Positions 50,161-59,780 are shown, counted from the first letter of the stretch. The stretch is DNA of 64,000 nt from Pseudomonadota bacterium (GCA_021809435.1 JAKBAD010000001.1:558001-622000), one strand, 5' to 3'. Made by a program: numbers and translations. The notes: generated by a model from the sequence alone, not told the origin.

Positions 50161-52314
50161 ATGTTCGACAAATATTTCCGCAAAGAAATGGAATGGGGCG
50201 GCAAGACGCTGATCCTCGAGACCGGCAAGGTCGCCCGCCAGGCTGATGGCGCGGTTGTGGCCTCTTACGGTGACACCGTGGTGCTCGCCACCGTGGTGGG
50301 CGCCAAGGCCGCCAAGCCGGGGCAGGATTTCTTTCCGCTGACGGTGAATTACCAGGAGAAATTCTATGCCGCCGGGCGTATTCCCGGTGGGTTCTTCAAG
50401 CGCGAAGGCCGCCCGACCGAGCGTGAGACGCTGGTTTCGCGCCTGATCGACCGCCCGATCCGCCCGCTCTTCCCCGAAGGGTTCCGCAATGAGGTGCAGG
50501 TGATCGTCACCGTGCTGAGCCATGATTTGGAGAACGACCCGGATGTGGTCGCCATGATCGCGGCCTCGGCGGCGCTCACCCTCTCGGGTATTCCGTTCTT
50601 TGGCCCCGTGGGTGGCGCGCGCGTTGGTTATATCAACGGCCAGTATGTGCTGAACCCCACCGTCTCGGAATGCGAGGAGAGCCAGCTCGACCTGATGGTG
50701 GCCGGCACCACCGAGGGCGTGCTGATGGTGGAATCGGAGGCTTCGGAGCTTTCTGAAGAGATTATGCTGGGCGCCGTGACCTTTGGTCATGCCGGGTTCC
50801 AGCCGGTGATCCAGGCGATTATCGAGCTGGCCGAAGTGGCCGCCAAGGAGCCTTGGGCGCTGGCGGAGGAATCGGAGGAGACCAAGACCCTCAAGCGCCG
50901 CGTGGATGAGCTGGCGCGCGCCGGGCTGGCGGACGCCTATAAGGAAACCCAGAAGCAGGTGCGCTATGAGAAAATTGGCGCGGTGAAGAAAGAAGCCGCC
51001 GCCAAGCTGGCCGAAGAGGGCCTGAACGCCGACGCCGCCAAGGGGCTGTTCAAGGAGCTGGAAGCCGATATCGTGCGCAACGCGATTTTGGACACCGGCC
51101 TGCGCATCGATGGCCGCGACACCAAGACCGTGCGTCCGATTCTGGCCGAAGTGGGCGTGCTGCCCCGCACCCATGGCTCGGCTTTGTTCACCCGTGGCGA
51201 GACCCAGGCGCTGGTGATCGCCACGCTGGGCACGGCGCAGGATGAGCAGGTGGTGGATGCCATCGAGGGTGAGTTCAAGGAGCATTTCATGCTCCATTAC
51301 AACTTCCCTCCGTTCTCGGTGGGTGAGACCGGCCGCATGGGTTCGCCCGGCCGCCGCGAAATTGGCCATGGCAAGCTGGCCTGGCGCGCCATTCACCCGC
51401 TGCTGCCGACCAAGGAAGCCTTCCCCTACACGCTGCGCGTGGTTTCGGAGATCACCGAGTCGAACGGCTCGTCGTCGATGGCCACCGTGTGCGGCACTTC
51501 GCTGGCGCTGATGGATGCCGGTGTGCCGCTGGGCGCGCCGGTGGCGGGCATCGCCATGGGGCTGATCAAGGAGGACAAGGGCTTTGCCGTGCTCTCCGAC
51601 ATTCTGGGCGATGAGGATCATCTCGGCGACATGGACTTCAAGGTGGCCGGCACCGAGAAGGGCGTGACCTCGCTGCAGATGGATATCAAGATCACCTCGA
51701 TCACCCCGCAGATCATGGAGATCGCGCTCGGCCAGGCCAAGGATGGGCGCTTGCACATTCTGGGCGAGATGGCCAAGGCGCTGACCGGCTCGCGCGAGGG
51801 TGTTTCCTCGAACGCGCCGAAGATCGTCACGATCCAGGTGCCGAAAGACAAGATCCGCGATGTGATCGGGACCGGGGGCAAGGTGATCCGCGAGATCGTC
51901 GAGCAGACGGGCGCCAAGATCGATATTAACGATGACGGCACCGTGAAGGTGGCGGCTTCGGATGACAAGAAGATCCAGGCGGCGATCGACAAGATCAAGG
52001 GGATTGTGGCCGAGCCGGAAGTGGGCGTGATTTACACCGGCAAGGTGGTGAAGACCGCCGATTTCGGCGCGTTCGTGAACTTCCTGGGCGCCAAGGATGG
52101 CTTGGTGCATATCTCGGAGCTGGCCCAGGGCCGGGTTGCCAAGACCACCGATGTGGTGAAGCAGGGCGACAGCGTGAAGGTCAAGGTGATCGGGTTCGAT
52201 GACCGCGGCAAGGTCAAGCTCTCGATGCGTGTGGTGGACCAGGAGACCGGTGAGGATATCACCGATCAGGTTGGCGCCAAGAAGGCCTCGCGCCGGGACG
52301 ACGCCGAGGACTGA
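50161..52314 (+). CDS. pnp: Polyribonucleotide nucleotidyltransferase (PNPase)
   Basis: Phosphorolytic 3'-5' exoribonuclease of the RNA degradosome. The 717-residue protein has the first RNase PH domain ([37 protein letters not shown]), the helical linker, and the second RNase PH domain ([45 protein letters not shown]). A KH domain ([25 protein letters not shown]) and a C-terminal S1 domain ([28 protein letters not shown]) follow. The ATG at 50161 precedes the standard [14 protein letters not shown]. rpsO, its usual upstream neighbour, is absent here. A large hairpin cluster follows. Confidence 0.98.
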   Translation: MFDKYFRKEMEWGGKTLILETGKVARQADGAVVASYGDTVVLATVVGAKAAKPGQDFFPLTVNYQEKFYAAGRIPGGFFKREGRPTERETLVSRLIDRPIRPLFPEGFRNEVQVIVTVLSHDLENDPDVVAMIAASAALTLSGIPFFGPVGGARVGYINGQYVLNPTVSECEESQLDLMVAGTTEGVLMVESEASELSEEIMLGAVTFGHAGFQPVIQAIIELAEVAAKEPWALAEESEETKTLKRRVDELARAGLADAYKETQKQVRYEKIGAVKKEAAAKLAEEGLNADAAKGLFKELEADIVRNAILDTGLRIDGRDTKTVRPILAEVGVLPRTHGSALFTRGETQALVIATLGTAQDEQVVDAIEGEFKEHFMLHYNFPPFSVGETGRMGSPGRREIGHGKLAWRAIHPLLPTKEAFPYTLRVVSEITESNGSSSMATVCGTSLALMDAGVPLGAPVAGIAMGLIKEDKGFAVLSDILGDEDHLGDMDFKVAGTEKGVTSLQMDIKITSITPQIMEIALGQAKDGRLHILGEMAKALTGSREGVSSNAPKIVTIQVPKDKIRDVIGTGGKVIREIVEQTGAKIDINDDGTVKVAASDDKKIQAAIDKIKGIVAEPEVGVIYTGKVVKTADFGAFVNFLGAKDGLVHISELAQGRVAKTTDVVKQGDSVKVKVIGFDDRGKVKLSMRVVDQETGEDITDQVGAKKASRRDDAED

Positions 52315-52321
52315 GGTTTAA

Positions 52322-52472
52322 AAGTTTTTAGGGGGGTGGGGGCTTTTTTCAAAAAGCCCCCACGTCGCTCCATTAAAAAAGCCGCCCCTTCTGGGGCGGC
52401 TTTTTTAATGGAGAAGAAAAAGGATGTGGGGAACTTTTTGAAAAAAGTTCCCCACGCCCCTCAAAAACTTCT
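52322..52472. terminator. Multi-hairpin convergent terminator after pnp
   Basis: Three consecutive stems occupy the convergent gap between pnp and the permease. They are 52337-52364 (13 bp, GTGGGGGC-T5 type), 52371-52412 (a perfect 19-bp stem around TTCT, with T6 after the GC block on both strands) and 52427-52456 (14 bp, GTGGGGAAC-T5 type). The flanks AAGTTTTT-GGGG...CCCC-AAAAACTT can also pair across the whole element, which would give a cruciform. It should terminate transcription from both sides. Confidence 0.85.
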
Positions 52473-52476
52473 GGAC

Positions 52477-54021
52477 TTAATCCTCGGCGCCCTTGAGGGC
52501 GGTTTCCTCGGCCATGATCTCGGCCGAGCGGGCCGCGACATCACTCTTGGTGATGGGCGGGCCAGGGAAGCGCGTGCGCGCCACACCGAACCAGATGACC
52601 GCGATCAACGCCAGCAGGCCGATCAGGTAGCTGACCAGAATGTCGTTGGGCGGACGGGTGCCGATATAGACCAGCAAGATGGCGCCCAGAACCGAAATGG
52701 CCGCCAGGGGCTTGGAGAAGATGCCCAGACGGAAGGGACCAAACTCAGTCCAGCTGCGCCCCTCGGCGAACAGGCCGGCGAGGATGGGCATGGCGTAGGA
52801 GATGTAGAGGAACATGGCGCAACCCGCCGCCAGCGCGCCGAAGGCCGGCGAGTAGAGCGTGGAGGCAATGGCCAGAACGACCGTGAACCAGATGGAATAA
52901 ACCGGCGAACGGTGTTTGTGATCGACTTGTTTGAGCCATTGATGGCCGGGCAGGCCACCGTCACGCGAGAAGGCGTAGACCATGCGCGAGGTGGAGGTGA
53001 CACCCGCCAGCGCGCACAGGAAGTTGGACAGCACGATGCCGATATAGAGCACGTTCTTGAGCGCCACCGGCACCGCCATGTTGGCCATCATGTTGAAGAT
53101 GATGTTGACGCCATCAGCGGCGTTTTTGATGGGATCGGGCAAGGCGATGACGAAGGACGCCGCCATGACCAGGCCAAACACCAGCGACCAGAAGATGGAG
53201 TTGAGAATGCCCTTGGGGACGTTGATGCGGGCATTGACGGTTTCTTCGGAGGTGTGGGCGGAGCCGTCGAACCCGGTCATGGTGTAGAGGGGGTAGAGCA
53301 GCGCCAGCAGGAACACGTAGAAAATATTGTCGCTGTGGGGAACGATGTTGCCGCCCGGGGCGCCCGAGAAATTGTTGAATTGCACCAGGCGCGAGAAATC
53401 CCAGTGCGGGGCGGCGTAGAGCATGGTGACGGTGAGCAGGATGGCGACCACGAAGATGAGATAGCCCGAGAAATCGATGAGCTTGGTGGTGGTGCGGATG
53501 CCAAAATGGTTGAGCAGCCCTTGCGCGCCGGTGATGAGGATGACCGCCACGGTTTGCTGCCAGAAGCCCCAGCTCGACGTATCGATATGGAAGATGTTGC
53601 CGAGGATGAGGCCGTTGAACAGCGAATAGACGCCGACATTGACCGAGCTGACCACGAAGATGAGGCCGAGCAGGTTGAACCAGGCCGTGGCCCAGCCCCA
53701 ACCGCGCCCGCCCAGAATGGACGACCAGTGATAAAGCCCGCCCGCCGTGGGGTAGGCCGAAGCGATTTGGGCCATGGAGGCGCCGACCGTGAGGGCGAAT
53801 ATGCCGCCAACTATCCAGCCGATGATGGCGGTGAAGGCGCCACCGGTGGAGTAGCCGACCTGGAAGGCCGTGATGCCGCCCGCCAGGATGCAGATGATGG
53901 AGAATGACACGGCGAAATTCGAGAAGCCGTGCATGCGCCGCGACAGCTCCTGCGCATAGCCCATTTTGTGGAGTACCGCGGCATCTGCCGCCAGAATGTC
54001 CTGTTCGGATCGTTCAGTCAT
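52477..54021 (-). CDS. APC-superfamily amino acid/amine permease
   Basis: A 514-residue transporter with about twelve helices. N-terminal LSRRMHGFSNFAVSFSIICILAGGITAFQVGYSTGGAF and AQIASAYPTAGGLYHWSSILGGRGWGWATAWFNLLG are typical of the amino acid/choline/GABA (BAT1-like) branch. YTMTGFDGSAHTSEETVNARINVPKGI in the middle and CALAGVTSTSRMVYAFSRDGGLPG confirm it. It is divergent from a glutamine-synthetase-like gene with a 155-base shared promoter region, so it probably imports the amine that enzyme modifies. Confidence 0.93.
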   Translation of the reverse strand: MTERSEQDILAADAAVLHKMGYAQELSRRMHGFSNFAVSFSIICILAGGITAFQVGYSTGGAFTAIIGWIVGGIFALTVGASMAQIASAYPTAGGLYHWSSILGGRGWGWATAWFNLLGLIFVVSSVNVGVYSLFNGLILGNIFHIDTSSWGFWQQTVAVILITGAQGLLNHFGIRTTTKLIDFSGYLIFVVAILLTVTMLYAAPHWDFSRLVQFNNFSGAPGGNIVPHSDNIFYVFLLALLYPLYTMTGFDGSAHTSEETVNARINVPKGILNSIFWSLVFGLVMAASFVIALPDPIKNAADGVNIIFNMMANMAVPVALKNVLYIGIVLSNFLCALAGVTSTSRMVYAFSRDGGLPGHQWLKQVDHKHRSPVYSIWFTVVLAIASTLYSPAFGALAAGCAMFLYISYAMPILAGLFAEGRSWTEFGPFRLGIFSKPLAAISVLGAILLVYIGTRPPNDILVSYLIGLLALIAVIWFGVARTRFPGPPITKSDVAARSAEIMAEETALKGAED

Positions 54022-54120
54022 AGACAGCCCCTTCTCCTGATATTGGATTGTGATTGATTTTATAGACGCAGCCTATACGCAATCCGGTTGATCCGCCAAC
54101 ACAAACTTGCCCCGCTTGCA

Positions 54121-54149
54121 TTCCGAAAAATACGGGATTTGAGTATAAT
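54121..54149 (+). promoter_or_regulatory. Candidate sigma-70 promoter of the GS-like gene
   Basis: A perfect -10 box TATAAT lies at 54144-54149, 27 bases before the GTG start. The hexamer 17 bases upstream (TTCCGA, 54121-54126) is a poor -35, suggesting activator dependence. Confidence 0.4.
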
Positions 54150-54176
54150 CGACAAATCAACCTTGGGAGCGCCGCC

Positions 54177-55538
54177 GTGACCGCCAAACCCCACCTGACA
54201 TTGCCTGAACTCAAGGGTTTGGCCGAGCGCGGGGAGATCGACACCATTATTGTCGCGGCGACCGATATGCAGGGGCGCTTGCAGGGCAAGCGGGTGATGC
54301 CGGGGTTCTTTTTTGAATCGGTGGCGTCCGAGGCCGCCGAGGGCTGCGCCTATCTGCTCGCCACCGATATAGAATGCGCGCCGGTGGGCGGGTATGAGCT
54401 GACAAGCTGGGAAAAAGGCTATGGCGATTTCGTGTTCGCGCCCGATCTCGCGACGCTGCGGCTGGCGCCGTGGCAGCCGGGCGCGGCGATTGTGCTGTGC
54501 GATATTGAGCTGAAGGGCCATAAACCCGCCGAGGTTTCGCCGCGCACCATGCTCAAACGCCAGCTCGAGCGGCTGAAGGGCCATGGGCTGAGCGCCTTTG
54601 CCGCCACCGAGCTGGAGTTCATTTTGTTCAGGAACTCTTATGAAGAGGCATGGGACAAGGCTTACCGGGGTCTGACGCCCGCCAATCAATATAATAATGA
54701 CTATTCGATTCTCGGCACCGCGCGGGTGGAGCCGCTGCTGCGCAAGATCCGCAACTGCATGGAGGCGGCGGGCATTGGGGTCGAGAATTCCAAGGGCGAG
54801 TGCAATCTCGGCCAGCATGAGATTAATTTTAAATATGGCCCGGCGGTGAGCACATGTGACAAGCATGTGATTTATAAGGAAGCCGCCAAGGAGCTGGCGG
54901 CGGAGGCGGGCATGGCGCTGACCTTCATGGCCAAGTTCAATGAGCGCGAGGGCAATAGCTGCCACACGCATCTCTCGTTGCGCGACGAGGCCGGGGCGCC
55001 GGTGTTTCTGGACGCCGATGGGCACGCGCCCTCGCCTTTGTTCGAGGCCTTCATGGCCGGGCTGCTGCGCCATGCGCCCGAGATCACCTTGTTTTTCGCG
55101 CCCAACATCAATTCCTACAAACGCTATGCGGTGGGCTCGTTCGCGCCCACGGCGCTGGCCTGGGGGCTAGATAACCGCACTTGCGCCTTCAGGGTGCTGG
55201 GGCATGGGCGCTCGATACGGGTGGAGAACCGGCTGCCGGGGGGCGATGTGAACCCGTATCTGGTGCTGGCCGCCATGATCGCCGCCGGGCTGGAGGGGAT
55301 TGAGCGGAATTACCCGCCGGTGACGCTGTTTAGCGGCAATGCCTATGCGGCCGATTTGCCGCGCGTGCCGCACACGCTGGCCGAGGCGGCGCGGCTGTTT
55401 ACGGAGAGCGATTTCACCCGCCGCGCCTTTGGGGATGATGTGGTGAAGCATTACACCAACATGGCCAAGGTTGAGCTGGACCAATTCAATGCCACTGTTA
55501 CCGACTGGGAACGGTTCCGGTCTTTTGAGAGGATGTAG
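54177..55538 (+). CDS. Glutamine synthetase-like gamma-glutamyl-amine ligase
   Basis: A 453-residue member of the GS superfamily outside the GlnA-I core group, resembling PuuA/GlnT-type ligases that glutamylate amines with ATP. Motifs are TDMQGRLQGKRV, ATELEFILF, the metal site ENSKGECNLGQHEINFKY, the FMAKFNEREGNSCHTHLSL block, INSYKRYAVGSFAPTALAWG, and NRTCAFRVLGHGRSIRVENRLPGGDVNPYLVLAAMIAAGL. The GTG start at 54177 follows TTGGGAG. It is followed after 3 bases by a Fe-alcohol dehydrogenase and is divergent from an amine-type permease, which argues for amine catabolism rather than ammonia assimilation. Confidence 0.9.
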   Translation: MTAKPHLTLPELKGLAERGEIDTIIVAATDMQGRLQGKRVMPGFFFESVASEAAEGCAYLLATDIECAPVGGYELTSWEKGYGDFVFAPDLATLRLAPWQPGAAIVLCDIELKGHKPAEVSPRTMLKRQLERLKGHGLSAFAATELEFILFRNSYEEAWDKAYRGLTPANQYNNDYSILGTARVEPLLRKIRNCMEAAGIGVENSKGECNLGQHEINFKYGPAVSTCDKHVIYKEAAKELAAEAGMALTFMAKFNEREGNSCHTHLSLRDEAGAPVFLDADGHAPSPLFEAFMAGLLRHAPEITLFFAPNINSYKRYAVGSFAPTALAWGLDNRTCAFRVLGHGRSIRVENRLPGGDVNPYLVLAAMIAAGLEGIERNYPPVTLFSGNAYAADLPRVPHTLAEAARLFTESDFTRRAFGDDVVKHYTNMAKVELDQFNATVTDWERFRSFERM

Positions 55539-55541
55539 AAC

Positions 55542-56708
55542 ATGAGCCTGCGTGGAAATTGGCGTATCCCTACGGAAATTCTGGCGGGGGCCGGGCGCAT
55601 TGCCGAGCTGCCGGGGCGGGTGAAGGCGGCGGGGATTGCCCGCGTGCTGCTGGTGACCGACCCTGGCGTGGCCGGGTTGCCGTTTATTGGCGCGATTATG
55701 GAGGGCCTGCGGGCCGCGGGGATTGAGCCGGCCTTGTTCAAGGATTTGCACCCCGACCCGCTGCATGCCGATGTGATGGCGGGCGCCGCGGCCTATAAGG
55801 CCCATGGGGCCGAGGCCGTGATCGCGGTGGGCGGCGGCTCGGGGCTTGATTGCGGCAAGTCGATCGCGCTGGCGGTGTCGACCTCACGGCCGCTGTGGGA
55901 TTTTGAGATCACGCTGGCCGGGCCGGAGCTGGACCGGCCGCTGCCGCCGATTTTCGCGGTGCCGACGACGGCGGGCACGGGCTCGGAAGTGGGGCGGGCG
56001 AGCGTGGTGATCGACCCGGAGAAGCAGCGCAAATATATCCTGCTCCAGGCGCAGATGCTGCCGCGCCTGGTTATTCTCGACCCTGAGCTGACTTATGGGC
56101 TGCCGGCCTCGATTACCGCCTGGACGGGCATGGATGCGCTCGCGCATTCGCTGGAGGCTTATTACGCGACCTTTTACCACCCGGCGGCCGATGGTATCGC
56201 GCTCGAGGGCATGCGGCTGGTGAAGGAGAATTTGCTGACCGCCGTGACTGAGCCGAAGAACGAGGCCGCGCGCATGAATATGCTGGCCGCCGCCTCGATG
56301 GGCGCCACCGCCTTTCAAAAGGCGCTGGGGGCGATTCATGCGCTGGCGCATCCGATCGGGGCGCGGTTTCATGCCCATCACGGCCTGACCAATGCGGTGT
56401 TGATGCCCTATGTGCTGGTGTTCAACCGCCCCGTGATTGAGGCCAAGATGGCGCGGGCGGCCCAGGCGCTGGGGATTGAGAACGGGTTTGACGGGTTTTT
56501 GGCCTGGGTGATCGCGTTGCGCGCGCAGCTCAATATTCCGCACACGCTGGAAGCCCTGAAAGTGACGCCCGAGGCGCTCGACGCCCTGGCCGAGGAAGCG
56601 GTGCAAGACCCCAACACGCCCGATAACCCGCGCATTGCCGACAAGGCGGATTATCTGCGGATTCTCAGGGCCGCGATGAGCGGGGTGTTTGGCGGGCTTG
56701 AGGACTGA
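55542..56708 (+). CDS. Iron-containing (type III) alcohol dehydrogenase
   Basis: NAD(P)-dependent alcohol dehydrogenase, 388 residues. It has the dinucleotide-binding AVIAVGGGSGLDCGKSIAL and PTTAGTGSEVGRASVVID. The metal-binding LPASITAWTGMDALAHSLEAYY and AIHALAHPIGARFHAHHGLTNAVLMP carry the Asp and three His ligands. It begins 3 bases after the GS-like gene, so the two are co-transcribed. The context suggests it oxidises the hydroxyl group of a gamma-glutamylated amino alcohol, but substrate is unproven. Confidence 0.93.
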   Translation: MSLRGNWRIPTEILAGAGRIAELPGRVKAAGIARVLLVTDPGVAGLPFIGAIMEGLRAAGIEPALFKDLHPDPLHADVMAGAAAYKAHGAEAVIAVGGGSGLDCGKSIALAVSTSRPLWDFEITLAGPELDRPLPPIFAVPTTAGTGSEVGRASVVIDPEKQRKYILLQAQMLPRLVILDPELTYGLPASITAWTGMDALAHSLEAYYATFYHPAADGIALEGMRLVKENLLTAVTEPKNEAARMNMLAAASMGATAFQKALGAIHALAHPIGARFHAHHGLTNAVLMPYVLVFNRPVIEAKMARAAQALGIENGFDGFLAWVIALRAQLNIPHTLEALKVTPEALDALAEEAVQDPNTPDNPRIADKADYLRILRAAMSGVFGGLED

Positions 56709-56722
56709 AATAGGGACCAAAT

Positions 56723-56749
56723 AAAAGGCCGGGGTGACCCGGCCTTTTT
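56723..56749. terminator. Bidirectional rho-independent terminator
   Basis: A symmetrical stem AAAAGGCCGGG (56723-56733) / CCCGGCCTTTT (56738-56748) around GTGA, with T-runs on both strands, lies between the convergent Fe-ADH and GNAT genes. Confidence 0.92.
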
Positions 56750-56753
56750 GGTC

Positions 56754-57245
56754 TCAGAGCGCGCGCTGCATGATGACGAGGTCGAGCCAGCGCTCGAATT
56801 TATAGCCAACGCGACGCAATATGCCGGCATGGGCAAAGCCCAGGCTGGCATGCATGCCGATGGAGGCGACGTTTTCGGAATCGCCCACCTGGGCGATCAT
56901 TTGTTTGTAGCCGGCGGCCTGGGCATGGGTGATGAGCGCCGCCACCAATGCCTTGCCCACGCCCTGGCCACGCACGCCATCGCGGACATAGACGCTGTCT
57001 TCGACGGTGAAGCGAAAGGCCGAGCGGGGATGGTACGGGCCGTAATAGCCGTACCCCAGCAGGCCGGAAGCGTCCTCGGCCACGAACCAGCCCTGGCCGC
57101 GCGCCAGGGTGGCCTGGTAACGGCGGGTCATGTCCTCGAGCGAGGGCGGAATTTCCTCGAAACTGCCGGTGCCGTTCAAGACGTGATGGGCGTAGATAGA
57201 CTGGATCTGCGCCAGATCCGCCGTGACCGCCTGCCTGAGTTCCAT
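56754..57245 (-). CDS. GNAT N-acetyltransferase (phosphinothricin/methionine-sulfoximine acetyltransferase type)
   Basis: A 163-residue acetyltransferase with the PAT-like opening LRQAVTADLAQIQSIYAHHVLNGTGSFEEIPPS. The CoA loop is VYVRDGVRGQGVGKALVAALITHAQAAGYKQMIAQVGDSENVASIGMHASLGFAHAG, and it ends in WLDLVIMQRAL. Family members acetylate amino-acid-like toxins or amines. The ATG at 57243-57245 is preferred to one 10 residues upstream. A long 258-base gap upstream is shared with the divergent type I secretion operon. Confidence 0.9.
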   Translation of the reverse strand: MELRQAVTADLAQIQSIYAHHVLNGTGSFEEIPPSLEDMTRRYQATLARGQGWFVAEDASGLLGYGYYGPYHPRSAFRFTVEDSVYVRDGVRGQGVGKALVAALITHAQAAGYKQMIAQVGDSENVASIGMHASLGFAHAGILRRVGYKFERWLDLVIMQRAL

Positions 57246-57291
57246 GCTCCCCCGCTTGCGCGCCGCGCGCGCCATGATGCTGCCGGTTCAA

Positions 57292-57428
57292 TAAGCTAGC
57301 GGCTTATGGTGATCAATCACCTGATTTTGAACGGCGCCGTGGGCTGGCGCCATCGCTACCGGCGCGGGAAATTGTGCAGGTGCGTAAGCGGGCTTATTGT
57401 GCGTGGCATTGGTTTTCGGGCATAAGCC
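57292..57428. promoter_or_regulatory. Inverted ATAAGC/GGCTTAT repeats upstream of the secretion operon
   Basis: The heptamer GGCTTAT or its complement occurs at 57302-57308 and 57391-57397 (forward), at 57422-57428 (complement), and as ATAAGC at 57292-57297. This gives two inverted pairs with different spacing. A separate perfect palindrome GGTGAT-CA-ATCACC is at 57309-57322. All lie in the 258-base gap before the ABC transporter gene, so they are candidate regulator sites. Confidence 0.45.
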
Positions 57429-57503
57429 TGGAGTTGTAACCGGGGGGTGTGATCCCGGAACGGCCGCTTTGCATGATGTTTGCACGATGAAAGTCAACAC
57501 GGG

Positions 57504-59780
57504 ATGAATCATACCTCTGGCAGCCCTGAACCGGGCGTGGCCGTAAACCAGAGCGGGACCGGCGCGCCGGATGCCGCCGAGGCCGGCCTGAACGCCCAGA
57601 CCAAGGCCAGGCTGGCCGCCGTGACCTATGCGGCGCGCTACCATGGGGTGGAGCTGGATTTGGAGGCCTTGCGGTTGCGCCCCACCGAACCCGCGCCAAG
57701 CCCGCCCGTGCTGGTGGAATGGCTGCGCGAGGCCGGGCTGTGGGCGCGCGGCGTGCCGATGAATTTTCGCCAGTTGATGAAGGTTGATGATCCGGCGCCG
57801 ATTGTTTTGCTGCTCGATGATGGCGGCGCGGCGCTGATGGTGGGGCGCGACCGCGAGCGCGGCGTGGTGCTGCTGCGCGACCCGCTGGCGGGGCCTTCAG
57901 ACCCCATGGTGGGGGTGGATGAGCTGCGGCTCAAGCAGGTTTGGAGCGGCGCGGCGCTGCTGATTCGGGCCTCGCGCGATGGGCGCGCCGATGAGGCGGT
58001 GTTCAATCTCGGGCTGATTGCCGGGCTGGTGTGGGAAGACAAGGCGATTTTGCGCGATATCGCCGTGGCGTCGATCACCATTACCGTGCTCTCGCTGTTG
58101 CCGATTCTGGTGGTGATGCGCGCGCTGGGCACGGTGATTGAATATCACAGCATGGACTCGCTGGCGATGGTGACCTTGATGCTCATCATCGCCGTGATCG
58201 CGGAGGCGCTGCTTTCGGGCGCGCGCAAACTGCTGGAGGTGGTGCTGGCCGCGAAACTCGATTCGCGGCTGAACCTGATGGTGTTCGACCGCCTGCTGTC
58301 GCTGCCCATCACCTTTTTCGAGCGCCAGCAATCGGGCGAGATTGCCTATAAAGTGAACCAGATGAACAAGGTTCGCGAGTTCATGACCGGCAAGCTCATG
58401 AACACGTTCATCGATTTGTTCATGTTGTCGCTGCTGCTGCCGTTGATTTTCTATATCAGCGGCACGCTGGCCTGGACCGTGCTGATCGCCGCGGCGATTC
58501 TGGCCGCTGTCATCGCCGCCTTCATGCGCCCGATGGGGGTTTATATCGGCAAGATCATCAACGCGGAGAGCGCCAAAAGCTCGGTGCTGGTGGAATCGAT
58601 TTACGGCATACGCACGGTGAAGGCGCTGGCGCTCGAGCCCGCGCGCACCGCCGATTGGGACCGGCGCGTGGCCGAGGTGGCGCAGCTGCATGTGGATCAG
58701 GGCAAGCTGGGCATTTGGCCCATGGCGCTCTCGCTGCCGCTGCAACGCTATTGCTCGTTCGGCGCGCTGCTGCTGGGCGCTTATATCGCGCTGAAAACCC
58801 AGAACCCCACCGATGTGGGCAGCCTGTGGGGCTTTATGATGCTGGGCGGACGCGTGGCCGGGCCGCTGGTGAGCCTGGCCGGGTTGATGGAAAGCGTGCA
58901 GGACGCCCAGACCGCCATCGCGCAGGTGGGCCAAGTGCTCAACCGCCCCAATGAGAAGCATGCGCTGACCCACGGCCTGCGCCCCGGTTTTCAGGGCGAG
59001 GTGGAGTTTGACAATGTCACCTTCAGCTATGAAGGCTCGAAGACCCCGGCGCTCGATAAAATGTGCTTCAAGGTGCCGGCGGGCACCATGCTCGGGCTGG
59101 TCGGGCGCTCTGGCTCTGGCAAATCGACCGTGACGCGCCTGTTGCAGGGGATCAACCGTGAATATAGCGGCGCCATCCGCATTGACGGGTTTGACATGCG
59201 CGAGATCAATTTGCGCCATATCCGCAAGCATTTCGGCATGGTGTTGCAGGATAATTTCCTGTTCCGCGGGACGGTGAAGGATAATATCATCGCCGGCCGG
59301 CCGGGGCTTTCGTTCGAGGATGCGGTGCGCGCGGCGCGTCTGGCGGGGGCGGAGGAGTTTATTGAGCGCCTGCCCAACGGTTATGACACATTTATTCAGG
59401 AAGGCTCGCCCAACCTCTCGGGCGGGCAGAAACAGCGCCTCGCCATTGCCCGCGCGCTGATCACCGATCCGCGTATTTTGATTTTGGATGAGGCGACCTC
59501 GGCGCTCGATCCGGAATCGGAGGCGTTGGTGAATGCCAATATCACGCGCATCGCCAAGGGGCGGACGATGGTCATCGTCTCGCACCGTCTCTCATCGCTG
59601 CTTGATTGCGACCTGATCATGGTGCTCGACCGCGGGCGCATGGTTGATTTGGGCACCCACCACGAGCTGGTGGAGCGCTGCGCGATTTACCGCCATTTAT
59701 GGTTCCAGCAGAACCGCCACCTTGCCCCCGAAGGATTTAGCGATGAAGGCACTACGCCGACTATTGCCCAGGAGCACTGA
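57504..59780 (+). CDS. Type I secretion ABC transporter/ATPase (HlyB-like)
   Basis: Inner-membrane exporter of a type I secretion system, 758 residues. Residues about 30-165 form a C39-like domain without the catalytic Cys (LAAVTYAARYHGVELDLEALRL), so it binds rather than cleaves its substrate, as in HlyB. Six helices follow. The ATPase domain has Walker A GLVGRSGSGKSTVTRLLQG, signature NLSGGQKQRLAIARAL, Walker B ILILDEATSALDPES and the switch His in VIVSHRLSS. Start ATG at 57504 is likely; an in-frame TTG at 57480 is an alternative. It overlaps the HlyD-like gene by 38 bases. Confidence 0.93.
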   Translation: MNHTSGSPEPGVAVNQSGTGAPDAAEAGLNAQTKARLAAVTYAARYHGVELDLEALRLRPTEPAPSPPVLVEWLREAGLWARGVPMNFRQLMKVDDPAPIVLLLDDGGAALMVGRDRERGVVLLRDPLAGPSDPMVGVDELRLKQVWSGAALLIRASRDGRADEAVFNLGLIAGLVWEDKAILRDIAVASITITVLSLLPILVVMRALGTVIEYHSMDSLAMVTLMLIIAVIAEALLSGARKLLEVVLAAKLDSRLNLMVFDRLLSLPITFFERQQSGEIAYKVNQMNKVREFMTGKLMNTFIDLFMLSLLLPLIFYISGTLAWTVLIAAAILAAVIAAFMRPMGVYIGKIINAESAKSSVLVESIYGIRTVKALALEPARTADWDRRVAEVAQLHVDQGKLGIWPMALSLPLQRYCSFGALLLGAYIALKTQNPTDVGSLWGFMMLGGRVAGPLVSLAGLMESVQDAQTAIAQVGQVLNRPNEKHALTHGLRPGFQGEVEFDNVTFSYEGSKTPALDKMCFKVPAGTMLGLVGRSGSGKSTVTRLLQGINREYSGAIRIDGFDMREINLRHIRKHFGMVLQDNFLFRGTVKDNIIAGRPGLSFEDAVRAARLAGAEEFIERLPNGYDTFIQEGSPNLSGGQKQRLAIARALITDPRILILDEATSALDPESEALVNANITRIAKGRTMVIVSHRLSSLLDCDLIMVLDRGRMVDLGTHHELVERCAIYRHLWFQQNRHLAPEGFSDEGTTPTIAQEH

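Noticed and set aside
49996-52110. Long minus-strand open frame opposite pnp
   Set aside because: Composition is the complement pattern of a coding strand (His/Gly/Arg-rich), with no recognisable domain. pnp on the plus strand explains the conservation.
52336-53907. Long plus-strand open frame opposite the APC permease
   Set aside because: Gly/Asp/Arg/Gln-rich shadow with no membrane or enzyme motif; the permease on the other strand is clear.
57897-59585. Long minus-strand open frame opposite the HlyB-like gene
   Set aside because: His/Arg/Gln-rich shadow of the ABC transporter; no independent support.
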